This document shows, piece after piece, positions 1 to 10,080 of a stretch of 64,000 nucleotides of DNA; within the stretch, counting starts at the first letter, position 1; the number at the start of each line of letters is the position of its first letter. Source of the DNA: Heliocidaris tuberculata (lineage: Eukaryota > Echinodermata > Echinoidea > Camarodonta > Echinometridae). The notes below the pieces were generated by a model. The model saw only the letters and a list, made by a program, of their open reading frames with translations, was not told the origin of the DNA and did no database searches. The translations under genes were made by a program, and so were the position numbers. The stretch covers positions 25,616,227 to 25,680,226 of the forward strand of contig CM046846.1 of the NCBI GenBank assembly GCA_025618425.1, written 5' to 3'.

Positions 1-109
1 ACCTCAAAAAACTTCCAAGCAAATATGGTCCAACAACCACAAGTGTCATTAACTGTTAATAATCCGTGGTTGTTCATATAGGATAAGACCATTACATAAA
101 TATGTCGAA

Positions 110-330
110 TGGTGAGGGAGCACTGTGGTATAATTGGTGAAGGCCCTTGACTCTCATCGCGTCCGATCATTGCTCATGTCCTCACATCCTTGAACAAAGT
201 GTTTTACTCGCATTAGTCCCTCTCCACACAGGTGTATTAAATGGTTACCTGACAATGCTGGTGTAATAATAATGGCAGGGCCCTCAGGACAATCAGTTTT
301 CATACTGATAAAGCTACCCAAGGTACACGT
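110..330 (+). repeat. tRNA-like SINE copy (family 1)
   Basis: The left end reads like a Pol III promoter head (GTGGTATAATTGGTGAAGG, box A-like). A body follows with a pyrimidine-rich stretch and the phrase GGTGTATTAAATGG. The same order of motifs recurs at 24137-24490 and 56470-56830, which makes this a dispersed family. It lies in the PDZD8 intron beyond exon 7. Family assignment is by comparison within this window only. Confidence 0.6.
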
Positions 331-461
331 AAACAAGACAATATCATTACATTACAATTAACCGGTTTAATACGATTTTATTTTGGCACAGTATGCATTT
401 TCCATAGACTCCAGCTCAAGTTATCATGGGCTTCGTATTCAAAGGGTTAATATGTATCTAC

Positions 462-646
462 CTTCCTAAGGTCTGTCTGAGCCACGGTCGAGTCTGGGCT
501 GATAGTGGCCACTACGACCTCCTTGTTGTATATACCCCTGCTGAAGGTTACTCCTACATTCTTGATGTTTCCTTTAGGAACCTCAATCTCTAGTGAGTCG
601 CCATGGAAACGCTGCTCAATGTCTTCATGTGTCCAAGCATGGTTAT
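462..646 (-). CDS. PDZD8: PDZD8 exon 7 (start of PDZ)
   Basis: The exon is 185 nt, acceptor CCTTATGTAG, entered in phase 1 (CTA G|AT) and ending GACCTTAGGAAG|GTAGAT. It encodes the first half of a PDZ domain, with EVPKGNIKNVGVTFSRG and VATISPDSTVAQTDLRK. The next exon should begin with the GDRL-type PDZ segment and is outside the window. Confidence 0.85.
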
Positions 647-3600
647 CTACATAAGGAGATGAAACACGGAAGAAAGATTGGGGTTACTTAGAATATTCTT
701 CACTAAATTATTCCTATAACAATAACACATCAAAATAGCCTTGCCAGTGTAAGCATTAAAACACATGTTTTACAAAAATACAACATATAACACATCTATG
801 CACTGTAACACAAAGCTTTAATAGCAATTGATGATACGATCACTCAATCGTATGATCAATATTTTGCGATGGACTGCACATTGCAATCAATTACAAAATA
901 GCAATTGATCGCTAACTTACTTTTGTGTTACAGTGCCCAGGACATGCTAAAGGGTAATTTCCATCACTCATATTGATTGTAGAACAATCATACAGTCAAT
1001 CTACCAAATCTTACCTAGACAAAGAGTGATGTATAGCTCTGAGTTTGTTGTCTCTTTACTAATTGGTAGACGGCTGCATTCTATGACCGTGACCTGCATA
1101 CGTCCTAAGGTGATCTTAGAATCATGGACACAAAACTCATTGTCGGAAGGTGGAGTGGGCTTAGGGAAGAATGGCTTGCTGCGAATCTTGTAGGCAGGTA
1201 GGGTGTGTTTCTTGCGCATGGTTTTACGCAGCTGAAATAAGGAAGACAAAATTTAATGAATGGTTGTTCATACATACAGGGAAAAGGCACACACATTACC
1301 AGACCCAAACAATTGGTATTTGAGTATTTTATTAAGAAACTTCATTGACACTGACATCAATATTTTGTTTTACAATTGAAATATATAGTTATATGAATAA
1401 AGATATGTATAGACAAAAGTAAGAAGTAAATGTTTTAACTCAAGAACAATCAAATCAACAAGAATCAATATTTTTGGTCAGAACCCTACTCAGATCAACT
1501 ATGTGTAAACTCATAAGACATATCATTGGCCAAGAAATATCTTTATTTCTTGTGAGAAATGATTGTCACTACTTGAACAATACTTTAAAATGGGCTCACT
1601 TATTCTGTTCCCTTCTGACAGTATGCATGCGAGTGGGATTAAAATATAAGATTTTTTTGTCATGCAAACTGGCATATTTTGTCACCTGATTTAAGATAAG
1701 TGATCCAAGCTGATGGACTGTACGTCCTTCAAAGTGAGTCTCAATGTCAAACTCCAACTCTGGTTCCTGATCAGTAATGGATATCAAAAAGACAAAACAG
1801 TGTGAGTAATAAAAAAATCTTTGAAAAATTACTCTCTATGTCAAATGAGGTATTTGCAGTATGGCAATGTATTCTGAGGTAAATGTGTAATATTGTGCTC
1901 TATGTTCTTTTTTCACATATGTTTTAATCATATTATTTACACATTAATAAATTATTTACATGTAATTATAAAATGTGACGTCAGTCTACAATATATTTTC
2001 AGTGGATTGGCAGTTGCATTCTTGATGTATACATCTAAACCTCTTTTTTCCTCCAATAAAACAGTGCTATTTCTATTTTTTTTTTCTTTTCAGTGCTATA
2101 AATGGTTATACCAAAATAGGAAAACCCTTGCTTGAAATAAAAAATATATTACGATAAACAAAAAACATAAATAATCAAAACCATGTTTCACCAAATGATG
2201 ATGATGTACTTGATGGCATAGGAAAGGGCGAGAGTAAAAGTGTGTGCATGTGTTTGTATTTGGGCAAGTTCAAGGTTTATGTTTGTCCCATACAATACGA
2301 ATTATGGTGGAATGGTATTATGGAATTTTTAATGCTAATGAACATAAGAAAATATCAGTTTACTTGATATTTTGTCTGTTTCAAGCTCTCGGAGGGCTAT
2401 CAGCTTGATACAGTCATCAGACATACTAAAATCTTAGATGTGGTTGGAATTGTTTGTTTGGTTTTTACAGATGTATATCGATCAGAATGAGACTGACCTC
2501 ATAGAAGGAAAATGACCAGTGTGAGTAGGGAGTACGTGTGAACTGAAGCCTGGCTCTTCCTTTCAGCTTTGTGACTGTCACCGAAACGTAGGCTGATGTT
2601 CCAAACACCAAGTCCACATCTACAGAAACCCTGAAGCCACCTCCATAGTCTAAATCAACAGCTACATCAACTGTCTGCAATAAATAGAGGACAAAATTAT
2701 CACAGATAGTGAAAATGAAAGTACATGAAGTGTACCTAAATCTATCTTCCATGTTTTGAGCACAATTGGAAGGTTTGAGGTAATGCTTGTTGAAATAAGG
2801 GGGAATTTCTCTCTTCTCTTTTTTTCCTTCTCTGTTCCGTTAATGCTTAAATAAACTGAGCTTAATCTTTAATGATATATGCAACAGTGGCATAATTGGA
2901 TTTCAAAAATTTTGTAAGAATATAGGCCTGTTCTGTGACCCTTTCTGCATACTCAATATACTTGCAGTATTTTCAATTCACATTCCTTCTTGTTTACAAC
3001 CAGAATGCTCCTCTTAATTAACTGCTTGTAAGTTTCCTCCTCTGAAATGTACATTTTATACAGCATGCTATTTCACTACTCCTGGCTTGTGTAGATTTCA
3101 ATCCTGGTATTTCCTGTGTAATTTACAACATGTCAATTCAAGGCACCTGACTTGTGTATATTTCAATATTGGTATTTCCTGTGTAATGCACTACCTGTCA
3201 ATCAAAGGCACCTGGAATAAGTCTTATGATCTCCTGTAAATTGACATATTGCTGGCTGAAAATGTAATTTTACATATTAGACAGAATTATGCAAAGATGA
3301 ATATGTGGCTTTGATGATTTCATGATGATGTAGTGTATTTCTGTACAATTCTGCCAATGGATGAGAAGCCTTGTTTTAATAAAGACCATTACTGAGCTTG
3401 AACATGAACTTTCTACACAGAAGGGTTAATAATATCAATGCACTTTAATTACATTTCATTTTACTTCTCGTCTCTTTGGTATGTTTTCCTGCAAAAACAC
3501 AAAGTACATAACATACCTCTGGCATTTCAGTGCCTTCTACAGTAGTAAACTTCATCAGTGTCACACCAGTCAATGTTGGAAAAGTTGGCCCAAGGCAATA

Positions 3601-3879
3601 ATCCCTTACCTGAAGTTTAAATGACAAAAATAGGATATAAATGACACTTAAAATTTTAAGGATATCAGGTTTAGTGGACAGGCCAGCACTGGGCCATCTT
3701 GGAGTCCAAGGATTCAAAAACTACATGTCATTTGACATTAATCCTCAATTTCACAGACCCTCAGTTATGAATTACAATCCCTGTGTCCTCTGAATACTTA
3801 TCTAAAAATGTGTATTTTCATTCTTAGGATTCAGGTAAAAGAGAGAGAGACAGAGACAGACAGATAGACCGACAGACAA

Positions 3880-3915
<36 letters not shown>

Positions 3916-4073
3916 AGGGAGAGACAGAATGAGAGAGGGATAGAGAGAGAGAGAGAGAGAGAAAGAGAATGAGAGAAGGTGGAAAGCCTGGAGAGAAAAC
4001 TTGAGAGAAAAAGAAACAAAATAAAGAGAAAGAGAAGAGAGGGGGAGGGGCAAGGGAGAGAAAGAATGAGGAA

Positions 4074-4120
<47 letters not shown>

Positions 4121-5764
4121 GATGAGAGCAAATGCAAGGGAAAGAGAATGAAATGGAATAAGGGATAAAAGTGAGAGGAGAGAGACTTGCTCTCACTTAC
4201 TGTGATTTGTTCCAGTATTTTTCCAGCAGTCTTGGCATTCAAGAGTTCCTCGAACTCAACGTTCATCTTCTTAATGATCCATCGACGTACAGCAATGGTG
4301 TCCTTGAGTTCATTGAAGAGGAATGATATGAGAGCATTGGCAGTATTGCAACTCTCTTTCTTATACAGGATTGACGAGGGATTCCTTAGCTCCTAAGAAA
4401 AAAGTAATTAATAAATATCTATGAGAGCATTAACCATATAATAATACTCAGTTCTTGTATAGTGCATATCACATATTCAACAATATCCCTTTGCCCTTTC
4501 AAAGAGCTTTACATTATTACACAGGATCTAGCCTAGCTGCCCTGATGAAGGCCATGAAGCATTGAAGGAATTTCTGCCTACCAGTACCCAATTTACTTCA
4601 CCTGGGTCAAGTGTGGCAAATGTATTAATGTCTTGCCAAAGGATGTTAGAGCTGTGGCAGAGATTGTAACCCTGCATTCTACTACTGTAAAAGTTGTTAT
4701 TTTCATGAATTTTGAGAGTTGATGTTGGGACGCGAATTTAATAGCTCACGAAAATATCCCAACTTGATTATGACTGCACTAATTTTGCGCCCCCAAAAAG
4801 TGAAGCCTGACTACGGGCCGCATTGTTGAGAAAACCGGACCTCAGATTGCAATAATCGAAGCTTATTCCATTTGATTAATGTGCTAGCACTTTAATATGT
4901 ACACGAATTCCACTACATAAAAATTGGCTATACACTTCAGAAATTGGCTTGAATTTCACTTTTTTTCTATTTCGAAGCTAAAATCTCATGCCTCAATTCA
5001 TCCTTCAGTAAAAAGACATTTATATTCTTTCATTTAATATGATTTTTTATTGGATTCCTGTTGCAATAATTCAGTTTTGGTGTCAAATAATTGAATTTCT
5101 CCAATTATTCTTCCTTCTCAAAAATTCCTTGTAGAGTCACATGACCCATGTTTACGATTGCGATCGTAAAATCTATTGGGATAGCGAACTTGAGTCATGT
5201 GACTATACGTGTTTAAGAAGGAAGGATATTCAGAGAAATTCAATATTTTGACACCAAAACCAACTTTTTAAAACAGAAATTAAATCAAATAAAAGAATAC
5301 AAATGTCTTTGATGGAGATTGAATTGTGGCATGAATTTTCAGCTTTGAGCTACAATTAAAGTGAAATTTACATGTAAGCCAATTTTTTGAAGTGTCTAAC
5401 CAATATTTACAAGGCAGAGTTTATGTTGAAATTATTATGCCAGACTTTGTATACTTTTGGCAATTTAAGCAGGCGTGCTAAACCTAATGTACAATAAACT
5501 TGGCTACATGGCAAACCGCGAAAACAACATCTCGCGAAATCTTGTGAGACCTTGCCATTCGCGGAAATATTTGTACGCGAAAATAACAGCTTTTACAGTA
5601 CCTTCGAGGGAACTTACCCCTACTTGTTGAACCCGATCATACAGGTGCTTTCGGGGTACCTCTTCTTTGGGCTGGCGCTTGATGTACCAGTAGAGCCATG
5701 ATGCCTGGATTGCCAGCATTAGCACCCCACCAAACAAGACAGAGAGGATGATGATGAAAAACAT
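462..5764 (-). CDS. PDZD8: PDZD8-like SMP-domain ER tether protein (partial, exons 1-7)
   Basis: Seven minus-strand exons (5764-5618, 4392-4201, 3609-3517, 2674-2498, 1766-1686, 1231-1015, 646-462) join in frame into 364 codons. Residues 3-25 form a hydrophobic N-terminal anchor. An SMP lipid-transfer domain follows (about 65-300), with recognisable family phrases such as FLFNELKDT, VEFEELLNAKTAGKILE, DVDLVFGTSAY, HFEGR and RKKHTLPAYKIRSKPFFP. The last exon opens a PDZ domain (LEIEVPKGN, GVTFSRG). In vertebrates PDZD8 sits in the ER membrane and tethers ER to mitochondria or late endosomes, moving lipids and affecting calcium exchange. All introns are phase 0 except the phase 1 intron between exons 6 and 7. 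The rest of PDZ, the C1 domain and the coiled coil lie beyond the left edge. The start ATG is at 5764 and leads straight into the membrane anchor. Start and splice sites are inferred, not tested against a transcript. Confidence 0.93.
1015..1231 (-). CDS. PDZD8: PDZD8 exon 6 (end of SMP)
   Basis: The exon is 217 nt, acceptor TTATTTCAG and donor CTAG|GTAAG, ending in phase 1. It encodes RKKHTLPAYKIRSKPFFPKP and GRMQVTVIECSRL, both strongly family-like. Confidence 0.92.
1686..1766 (-). CDS. PDZD8: PDZD8 exon 5 (SMP)
   Basis: The exon gives 27 codons, acceptor TACTGATCAG and donor CAG|GTGACA, both phase 0. It encodes FDIETHFEGRTVHQLGSLIL, matching the family pattern of acidic and hydrophobic residues followed by QFEGR and NQ. 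Confidence 0.9.
2498..2674 (-). CDS. PDZD8: PDZD8 exon 4 (SMP core)
   Basis: The exon gives 59 codons. It encodes YGGGFRVSVDVDLVFGTSAY and FTRTPYSHWSFSFYE, the most conserved part of the SMP domain. The acceptor is TTTATTGCAG. The donor is GAG|GTCAGT, weaker than the others, but it joins in frame to exon 5 to give SFYEEPELEFDIE. Confidence 0.93.
3517..3609 (-). CDS. PDZD8: PDZD8 exon 3 (SMP)
   Basis: The exon gives 31 codons, from acceptor AAACTTCAG to donor GTATGT. It encodes VRDYCLGPTFPTLTGVTLMK, aligning with the family segment LRDVFLG near the same place. Both ends are phase 0. Confidence 0.88.
3838..4190. repeat. Imperfect (GA)n tract in PDZD8 intron 2
   Basis: About 350 bp of GA-rich, interrupted dinucleotide repeat fill more than half of intron 2 and end about 10 bp from the exon 2 donor. 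Long open frames across it are low-complexity artefacts. Confidence 0.9.
4201..4392 (-). CDS. PDZD8: PDZD8 exon 2 (start of SMP domain)
   Basis: The exon gives 64 codons between acceptor TTTTTCTTAG and donor GTAAGTGAG. It encodes ISFLFNELKDT, RRWIIKKMNVEFEELL and NAKTAGKILE, close to the vertebrate family sequence. Both ends are phase 0. Confidence 0.93.
4683..5600. mobile_element. Non-autonomous TIR element in PDZD8 intron 1
   Basis: The ends are inverted repeats of about 22 bp: TACTGTAAAAGTTGTTATTT on the left and TACTGTAAAAGCTGTTATTT read inward from the right. The terminal TA is compatible with a Tc1/mariner-type target. The centre is a large diverged palindrome with arms near 4925-5148 and 5187-5405, including matching GGC...ACACTTCA..ATTGGCTT ends and a CATGTGACT/AGTCACATG core. 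No transposase frame is present. The palindrome may be a second, nested element. Confidence 0.75.
5618..5764 (-). CDS. PDZD8: PDZD8 exon 1 (ER anchor)
   Basis: The exon gives 49 codons from ATG. The first 25 residues are strongly hydrophobic (membrane anchor) and are followed by basic and charged residues (YIKRQPKEEVPRKH). The donor is GGG|GTAAGTT, phase 0. A MITE ends only 17 bp inside the following intron. Confidence 0.9.
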
Positions 5765-5924
5765 GTCGACAGAGACTGTTCTCAGCTCAAGAAGAATATG
5801 TTACGGATTCATTGAATCCTGAAATAGAATATGAAACATGTACACATTAAAGTAATCGCATAAATGCGGTGGTTGAAGAATAAAACAATACAATACTGCA
5901 AAATAAGATTTTTGCTCATATTTC

Positions 5925-6303
5925 ATTTTTATAATAATGACTGTTTCTTATAAAGTGCTTTACCAGTTACAAAGTAACCGACCAAATCACTTACAGTATT
6001 ATTATTACCCTGGTCACTGGATTCAATTACGATTCTCCACTTTATAGTGCACACTCTCCAATCCCTGGGGAGCATTCCAGCTAGTCGCCATTTTACGGGG
6101 GCGCACATGCTAATCCAATTACAATTACACTGACCTTCACATCCTACCGGGTACCCATTTAGCACCTGGGTGGAGAGGAGCAATGTAGATAAAATACCTT
6201 GCTCAAGTATATAAGTCCTGTGCCAGGACTCAAAGTTTAACCCATAATGACCTTTGTATTCCCAGTCAAGTGATTAAACTACTCCCCTACCACACCTCTA
6301 CCT
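5925..6303 (-). repeat. tRNA-derived SINE (family 2), near full length
   Basis: Read on the minus strand, it begins with a tRNA-like head (GTGGTAGGGGAGTAGTTTAA, then a GGGTTAAACTTTGAGTCC box B-like segment). A body follows with ACCCAGGTGCTAAATGGGTA and GGAATGCTCCCCAGGGA. It ends in AAAGCACTTTATAAG followed by an ATT-rich tail. The 3' half is found again at 13911-14060. It lies just upstream of PDZD8. Confidence 0.7.
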
Positions 6304-6424
6304 CTTCAGGCGACTTTTTTGTTCGTGCAAAATAACAAAGGATTTACGGTCTGGAAATCTTCATTTCTCAAGAAGATGTCATCAAAATTGTAAATAAAAA
6401 GTGAAAGTGTTCTTTGGCAAGACA

Positions 6425-6490
6425 TTAATCTACATTTGCCACTCTCAACCCAAGTGTTAAATGGGTACGGGTAGGAAGGAATTCTATTAT
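6425..6490 (+). repeat. SINE body fragment
   Basis: CAACCCAAGTGTTAAATGGG preceded by GACATTAATCTACATTTGCC resembles the middle of the family 2 SINE. No head or tail is visible, so this is a short relic. Confidence 0.4.
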
Positions 6491-6713
6491 CTCTATTTTG
6501 GATGTACATCACTTGTAAAAATCACATCCGCAAATTCTGTTTTATTATTTTATGTCCTCTTTCAATTGTGCATTGTGATCTGACATTCAATTTTGAGATC
6601 ACGATATTTCTAGAATTCTGTGTAGATAAAATTTCGTCAGTTGCGCCCATTTGCACTTAACAATTCTACCTTCATTTGGTATAAACTGATCTAAATATGG
6701 TATTGTAGAATTC

Positions 6714-7142
6714 ATGGATCAAACATCAAATTACAAAAACAAAATTTGGACTTGCCATGCACAGATCTACATGTATAAGTGGGAGCTAGACCGAAAAATC
6801 AGTCTATTTCGTTTGGGGATATGCTCTGCTGAGACTATGTCTGGCTTCAAAAAATCTCTCTCCTACATAGACCAAAGTCTGCCCTGGCACTTCCTTCTTC
6901 CTTGGGGGGGTCTTCCGTTATGTGCTTACCTATGGCTGGGACCTGACTGGGACCAACGTACCATACGTACGCATGTTCACTATTCACTAGTACATATATT
7001 CTGTTCGCCCGATAGATTCACTTGCGATAACCCCGTTGACAACATGGAAAAACAGGGTAAAATATCTGTAAATTTTGAATTATTTCCAAAATCAGGTGAG
7101 TGCACTATATTAAATAGACCCTCTATATATTTATCTCAATAA
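6714..7142 (+). other. 142-codon open frame of unknown status
   Basis: An ATG-initiated frame of 142 codons with no recognised domain. It contains a donor-like site (AAATCAG|GTGAGTG) near 7096. TIR-like ends at about 6789 (TAGACCGAAAAATCAG) and 7375 (read inward, TAGACAGAAAAATCTG) suggest it overlaps a decayed transposon. More likely chance or transposon sequence than a gene. Confidence 0.15.
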
Positions 7143-7739
7143 CCTATTTTTTTTTCATCAACAACTTGTATTTTGTAGAAAACTTTATTGGTGAGGTACC
7201 TCACCGTTTTTGCCTATAGCTATTGTACTTAACGTAGGCAGAGAGGTATTACTTGATTACGGTGACTATGAATATGAGAGGCTTCTGTCTGTCTTGGAGG
7301 AGAGCTTAAAAAAAAAGTCCTAAAGCTAATTCTAGAACTCCTCCAAACAGGCAGATTTTTCTGTCTAAGACTAAGTGGGTGCATATGTACTCATAGGCCC
7401 TTGCCTATGTGGGACTGTGTCCAACATTCACTGTTGCAGCAGTCAAAAACAGACAACAAAATTGCTCAAAGTCTTAGTCTAAGTCTAAGCAAAATTTAAT
7501 TTTTTAAAATTTGCTAGATTACCTGATCCACGGACTCTTCAACTCTTACTGTGCCACAAATTTGGGGAATCAGAATTGAAAGTGAAATTTTAAATACTTA
7601 TTTTCCTCTCATGTATGAATGATCTAGACTGGAAAAGGGCCTGCTGATACACACAAAAGCTACTGAAGCCTATTCACCTGTAACTACATGTATTGTGGAG
7701 TACACAAGCTTATCTTCAGATAAGTGGGCAATGCAGGCT

Positions 7740-7773
7740 TGATGATATATGATATGATATGATATGATATTTT
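7740..7773. repeat. (GATAT)n short tandem repeat, probable retroelement tail
   Basis: About six units of ATATG/GATAT directly precede TTTTATTCATC. On the minus strand this reads as an AATAAAA signal followed by pentamer repeats, as at the 3' ends of many LINEs. The adjacent 300 bp show no coding match. Confidence 0.45.
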
Positions 7774-8433
7774 ATTCATCTTTCTTTCTTATCACATGTC
7801 ACATAGTCCATTACATTCAATTATTACACAATTACAATGCAAACAAAATCATGACAATAATAAAATGAAGTGAATTGAAACTGAAAGAAAGACAAGGAGG
7901 CTTCAAGGAGATCCTGGACTGGTAAAAGCAGGGCTTGATCGATCAGCACTAATGCGATCATCACCATACATGCCATAAACCAATTCTCTGCGGAAAAAAG
8001 CTGGAGAAGCAAATGGATAATACCATATCATGTTACTTTTTTCGGGATCTTTCATGAGCAGATCCAAGTGTAGACCGAAAATTCTGTCTCTCGTTCATTA
8101 GCCTCTTAATTTTGACAGGGTCGGCCATTCACTTAGAGACAGAAACGCTCCTATCACTCTGCTGTGCAAACTGACTGAGAGCCGACGATCAGTCGGCATG
8201 TAGTTGTTAAAATGTGAATATTACGATTTTTAAAAATACTTGTTTCAATTAAATAGATTAGGCCTAGGCTCTATACTTAAACAAACATGTTCAACTTACC
8301 AATTCGACTGTTTTATTCCTTTTAATGCTCCTTTTTCAGGTAATTCAGGGTCCAAGTTGTTCTCGGTTTGAAAATCTTACGCTGCATTCAAACTGTTTCC
8401 ACTGCGCAGGAATGAAGATGTGTGTGTAATTGG

Positions 8434-8605
8434 GTTTTTACAGACGTGTATCAATCAGATATGATTATTTACGTCTGGGGACCGACCTTTAACGTCACCA
8501 TCCGAAAGACGTGACTCAGTTTCGAACCTGGGTCCGCTGAATCAGTTTATAACTTCCACTGTTAGCTGGATTACAGGCGCACGCCACAACGCCCAGTGGC
8601 TACAT
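8434..8605 (-). repeat. Pol III-type SINE with 7SL-like head, inside the foldback element
   Basis: Read on the minus strand from 8605, the sequence starts CACTGGGCGTTGTGGCGTGC and continues GCCTGTAATCCAGCTA (core 8587-8568). This closely resembles the 5' Alu domain of 7SL (SRP) RNA. A box B-like GGTTCGAAACT lies at 8528-8518. It is followed by TTTCGGATGGTGACGTTAAA, a phrase resembling conserved central domains of some animal SINEs. The 7SL resemblance is by eye; a tRNA origin with coincidental match is the alternative. Confidence 0.5.
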
Positions 8606-8720
8606 CGTAGCCGTTCTAGTCTACGTACAAGGGAAAATTATTATGAAGGGAAAATGAATTCATCACATTTTTTCCTTCATAATAATTTTCCCTTGTACGT
8701 AGACTAGAACGGCTACGATG
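8603..8720. repeat. Inner hairpin in the foldback element
   Basis: Arms of about 50 bp (8603-8655 and 8669-8720) match nearly perfectly, starting CATCGTAGCCGTTCTAGTCT, with a short AT-rich loop. They form a second foldback inside the first, off-centre because the SINE-like insert sits only on the left. Confidence 0.85.
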
Positions 8721-9429
8721 TCATCTTCATTCCTGCGCAGTGGAAACAGTTTGAATGCAGCGTAAGATTTTCAAACCCAGAACAACTTGGACCCTGAATT
8801 ACCTGAAAAAGGAGCATTAAAAGGAATAAAACAGTCGAATTGGTAAGTTGAACATGTTTGTTTAAGTATAGAGCCTAGGCCTAATCTATTTAATTGAAAC
8901 AAATATTTTTAAAAATCGTAATATTCACATTTTAACAACTAGATCTACATGCCGACTGATCGTCGGCTCTCAGTCAGTTTGCACAGCAGAGTGATAGGAG
9001 CGTTTCTGTCTCTAAGTGAATGGCCGACCCTGTCAAAATTAAGAGGCTAATGAACGAGAGACAGAATTTTCGGTCTAATCCAAGTGAACCATGCAGAGCT
9101 CCTTCACTCACACCATTCTTTACGTGTGGGCATCTACATTAGTATTTAACAACAATTCTGCGCACACACTCATGCTCAACACTTTAGTTCACACTTTCAT
9201 GGAATGAGATAAGAAATATTCATCATTCATCAAAACGAACAGAAATTCATACATCAATATTTCATGTACACTTACATGGAAATTTATTATCGCCTTGTAA
9301 CACGGATTACATTCTTTTTCTGACCGATCTGTGGCGACTTCGTTAAATTTCGATGAAAATAGCCTATTTTCAAGGCGTTTTCTCATTCTCTTTCACCTCC
9401 TCCTAGATCCCGAACCACGCTATATAGGC

Positions 9430-9722
9430 TTCTTCTTCTTCTTCTTCTTCTTCTTCTTCTTCTTCTTCTTCTTCTTCTTCTTCTTCTTCTTCTTCTTCTT
9501 CTTCTTCTTCTTCTTCTTCTTCTTCTTCTTCTTCTTCTTCTTCTTCTTCTTCTTCTTCTTCTTCTTCTTCTTCTTCTTCTTCTTCTTCTTCTTCTTCTTC
9601 TTCTTCTTCTTCTTCTTCTTCTTCTTCTTCTTCTTCTTCTTCTTCTTCTTCTTCTTCTTCTTCTTCTTCTTCTTCTTCTTCTTCTTCTTCTTCTTCTTCT
9701 TCTTCTTCTTCTTCTTCTTCTC
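9430..9722. repeat. Pure (TTC)n microsatellite, about 97 units
   Basis: An uninterrupted run of TTC for about 290 bp. The purine strand is (GAA)n. The poly-Phe and poly-Glu frames across it are not genes. Length and purity suggest recent expansion; assembly collapse is also possible. Confidence 0.97.
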
Positions 9723-10039
9723 TATCTTTCTTTCTTCCCTTTTCTACTAGTTGAAGAAAAAAAAAATTCAAAAAGTTTTGCTAGCTTGTTCTTCCACGTA
9801 TTAATGTTGGGCCAGCCCAAACAGGACACAATAATTAGGGCAATACCCCTGCCCCTATCTCCTTACGGCTACGATAATGTCTCTCAAGAAGAGAGAGAGA
9901 ACGAGAGAGAGAGAGAGAGAGAGAGACTGATAGAAAAACTTTTTGAGTAAACTTGGGAGGAAAAGTCAGTGAACGATATTTCCTGAATGTCACCGCCTGG
10001 AAAACTTATACGAGAAAGGTGATGAAATTTTTAAAAATG

Positions 10040-10040
<1 letters not shown>

Positions 10041-10078
<38 letters not shown>
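10041..10078. repeat. Poly(A) run
   Basis: A run of about 38 A residues. No coding or retroelement body could be recognised just upstream, so whether it is a retroposon tail is unknown. Confidence 0.8.

Positions 10079-10080
<2 letters not shown>

Larger units (their letters stand above)
8071..9077. mobile_element. Foldback transposon with 350-bp inverted arms and 9-bp target duplication
   Basis: The left arm (8071-8420) and right arm (8722-9077) are near-identical inverted copies starting TAGACCGAAAATTCTGTCTC. The right arm has about 6 extra bases (AGATCT-like). The element is flanked by the direct repeat ATCCAAGTG (8062-8070 and 9078-9086). A 9-bp duplication with very long terminal inverted repeats is typical of Mutator-like (MULE) non-autonomous elements; that class is inferred. 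Between the arms lie a SINE-like insert and an inner hairpin. No transposase is encoded. Confidence 0.88.

Noticed and set aside
8560..8605. Alu-like phrase suggesting human contamination
   Set aside because: It is embedded in a non-human foldback element with its own target duplication and its flanks are not Alu; contamination is unlikely.
9331..9771. Open frames of poly-Phe and poly-Glu
   Set aside because: Produced entirely by the TTC microsatellite.
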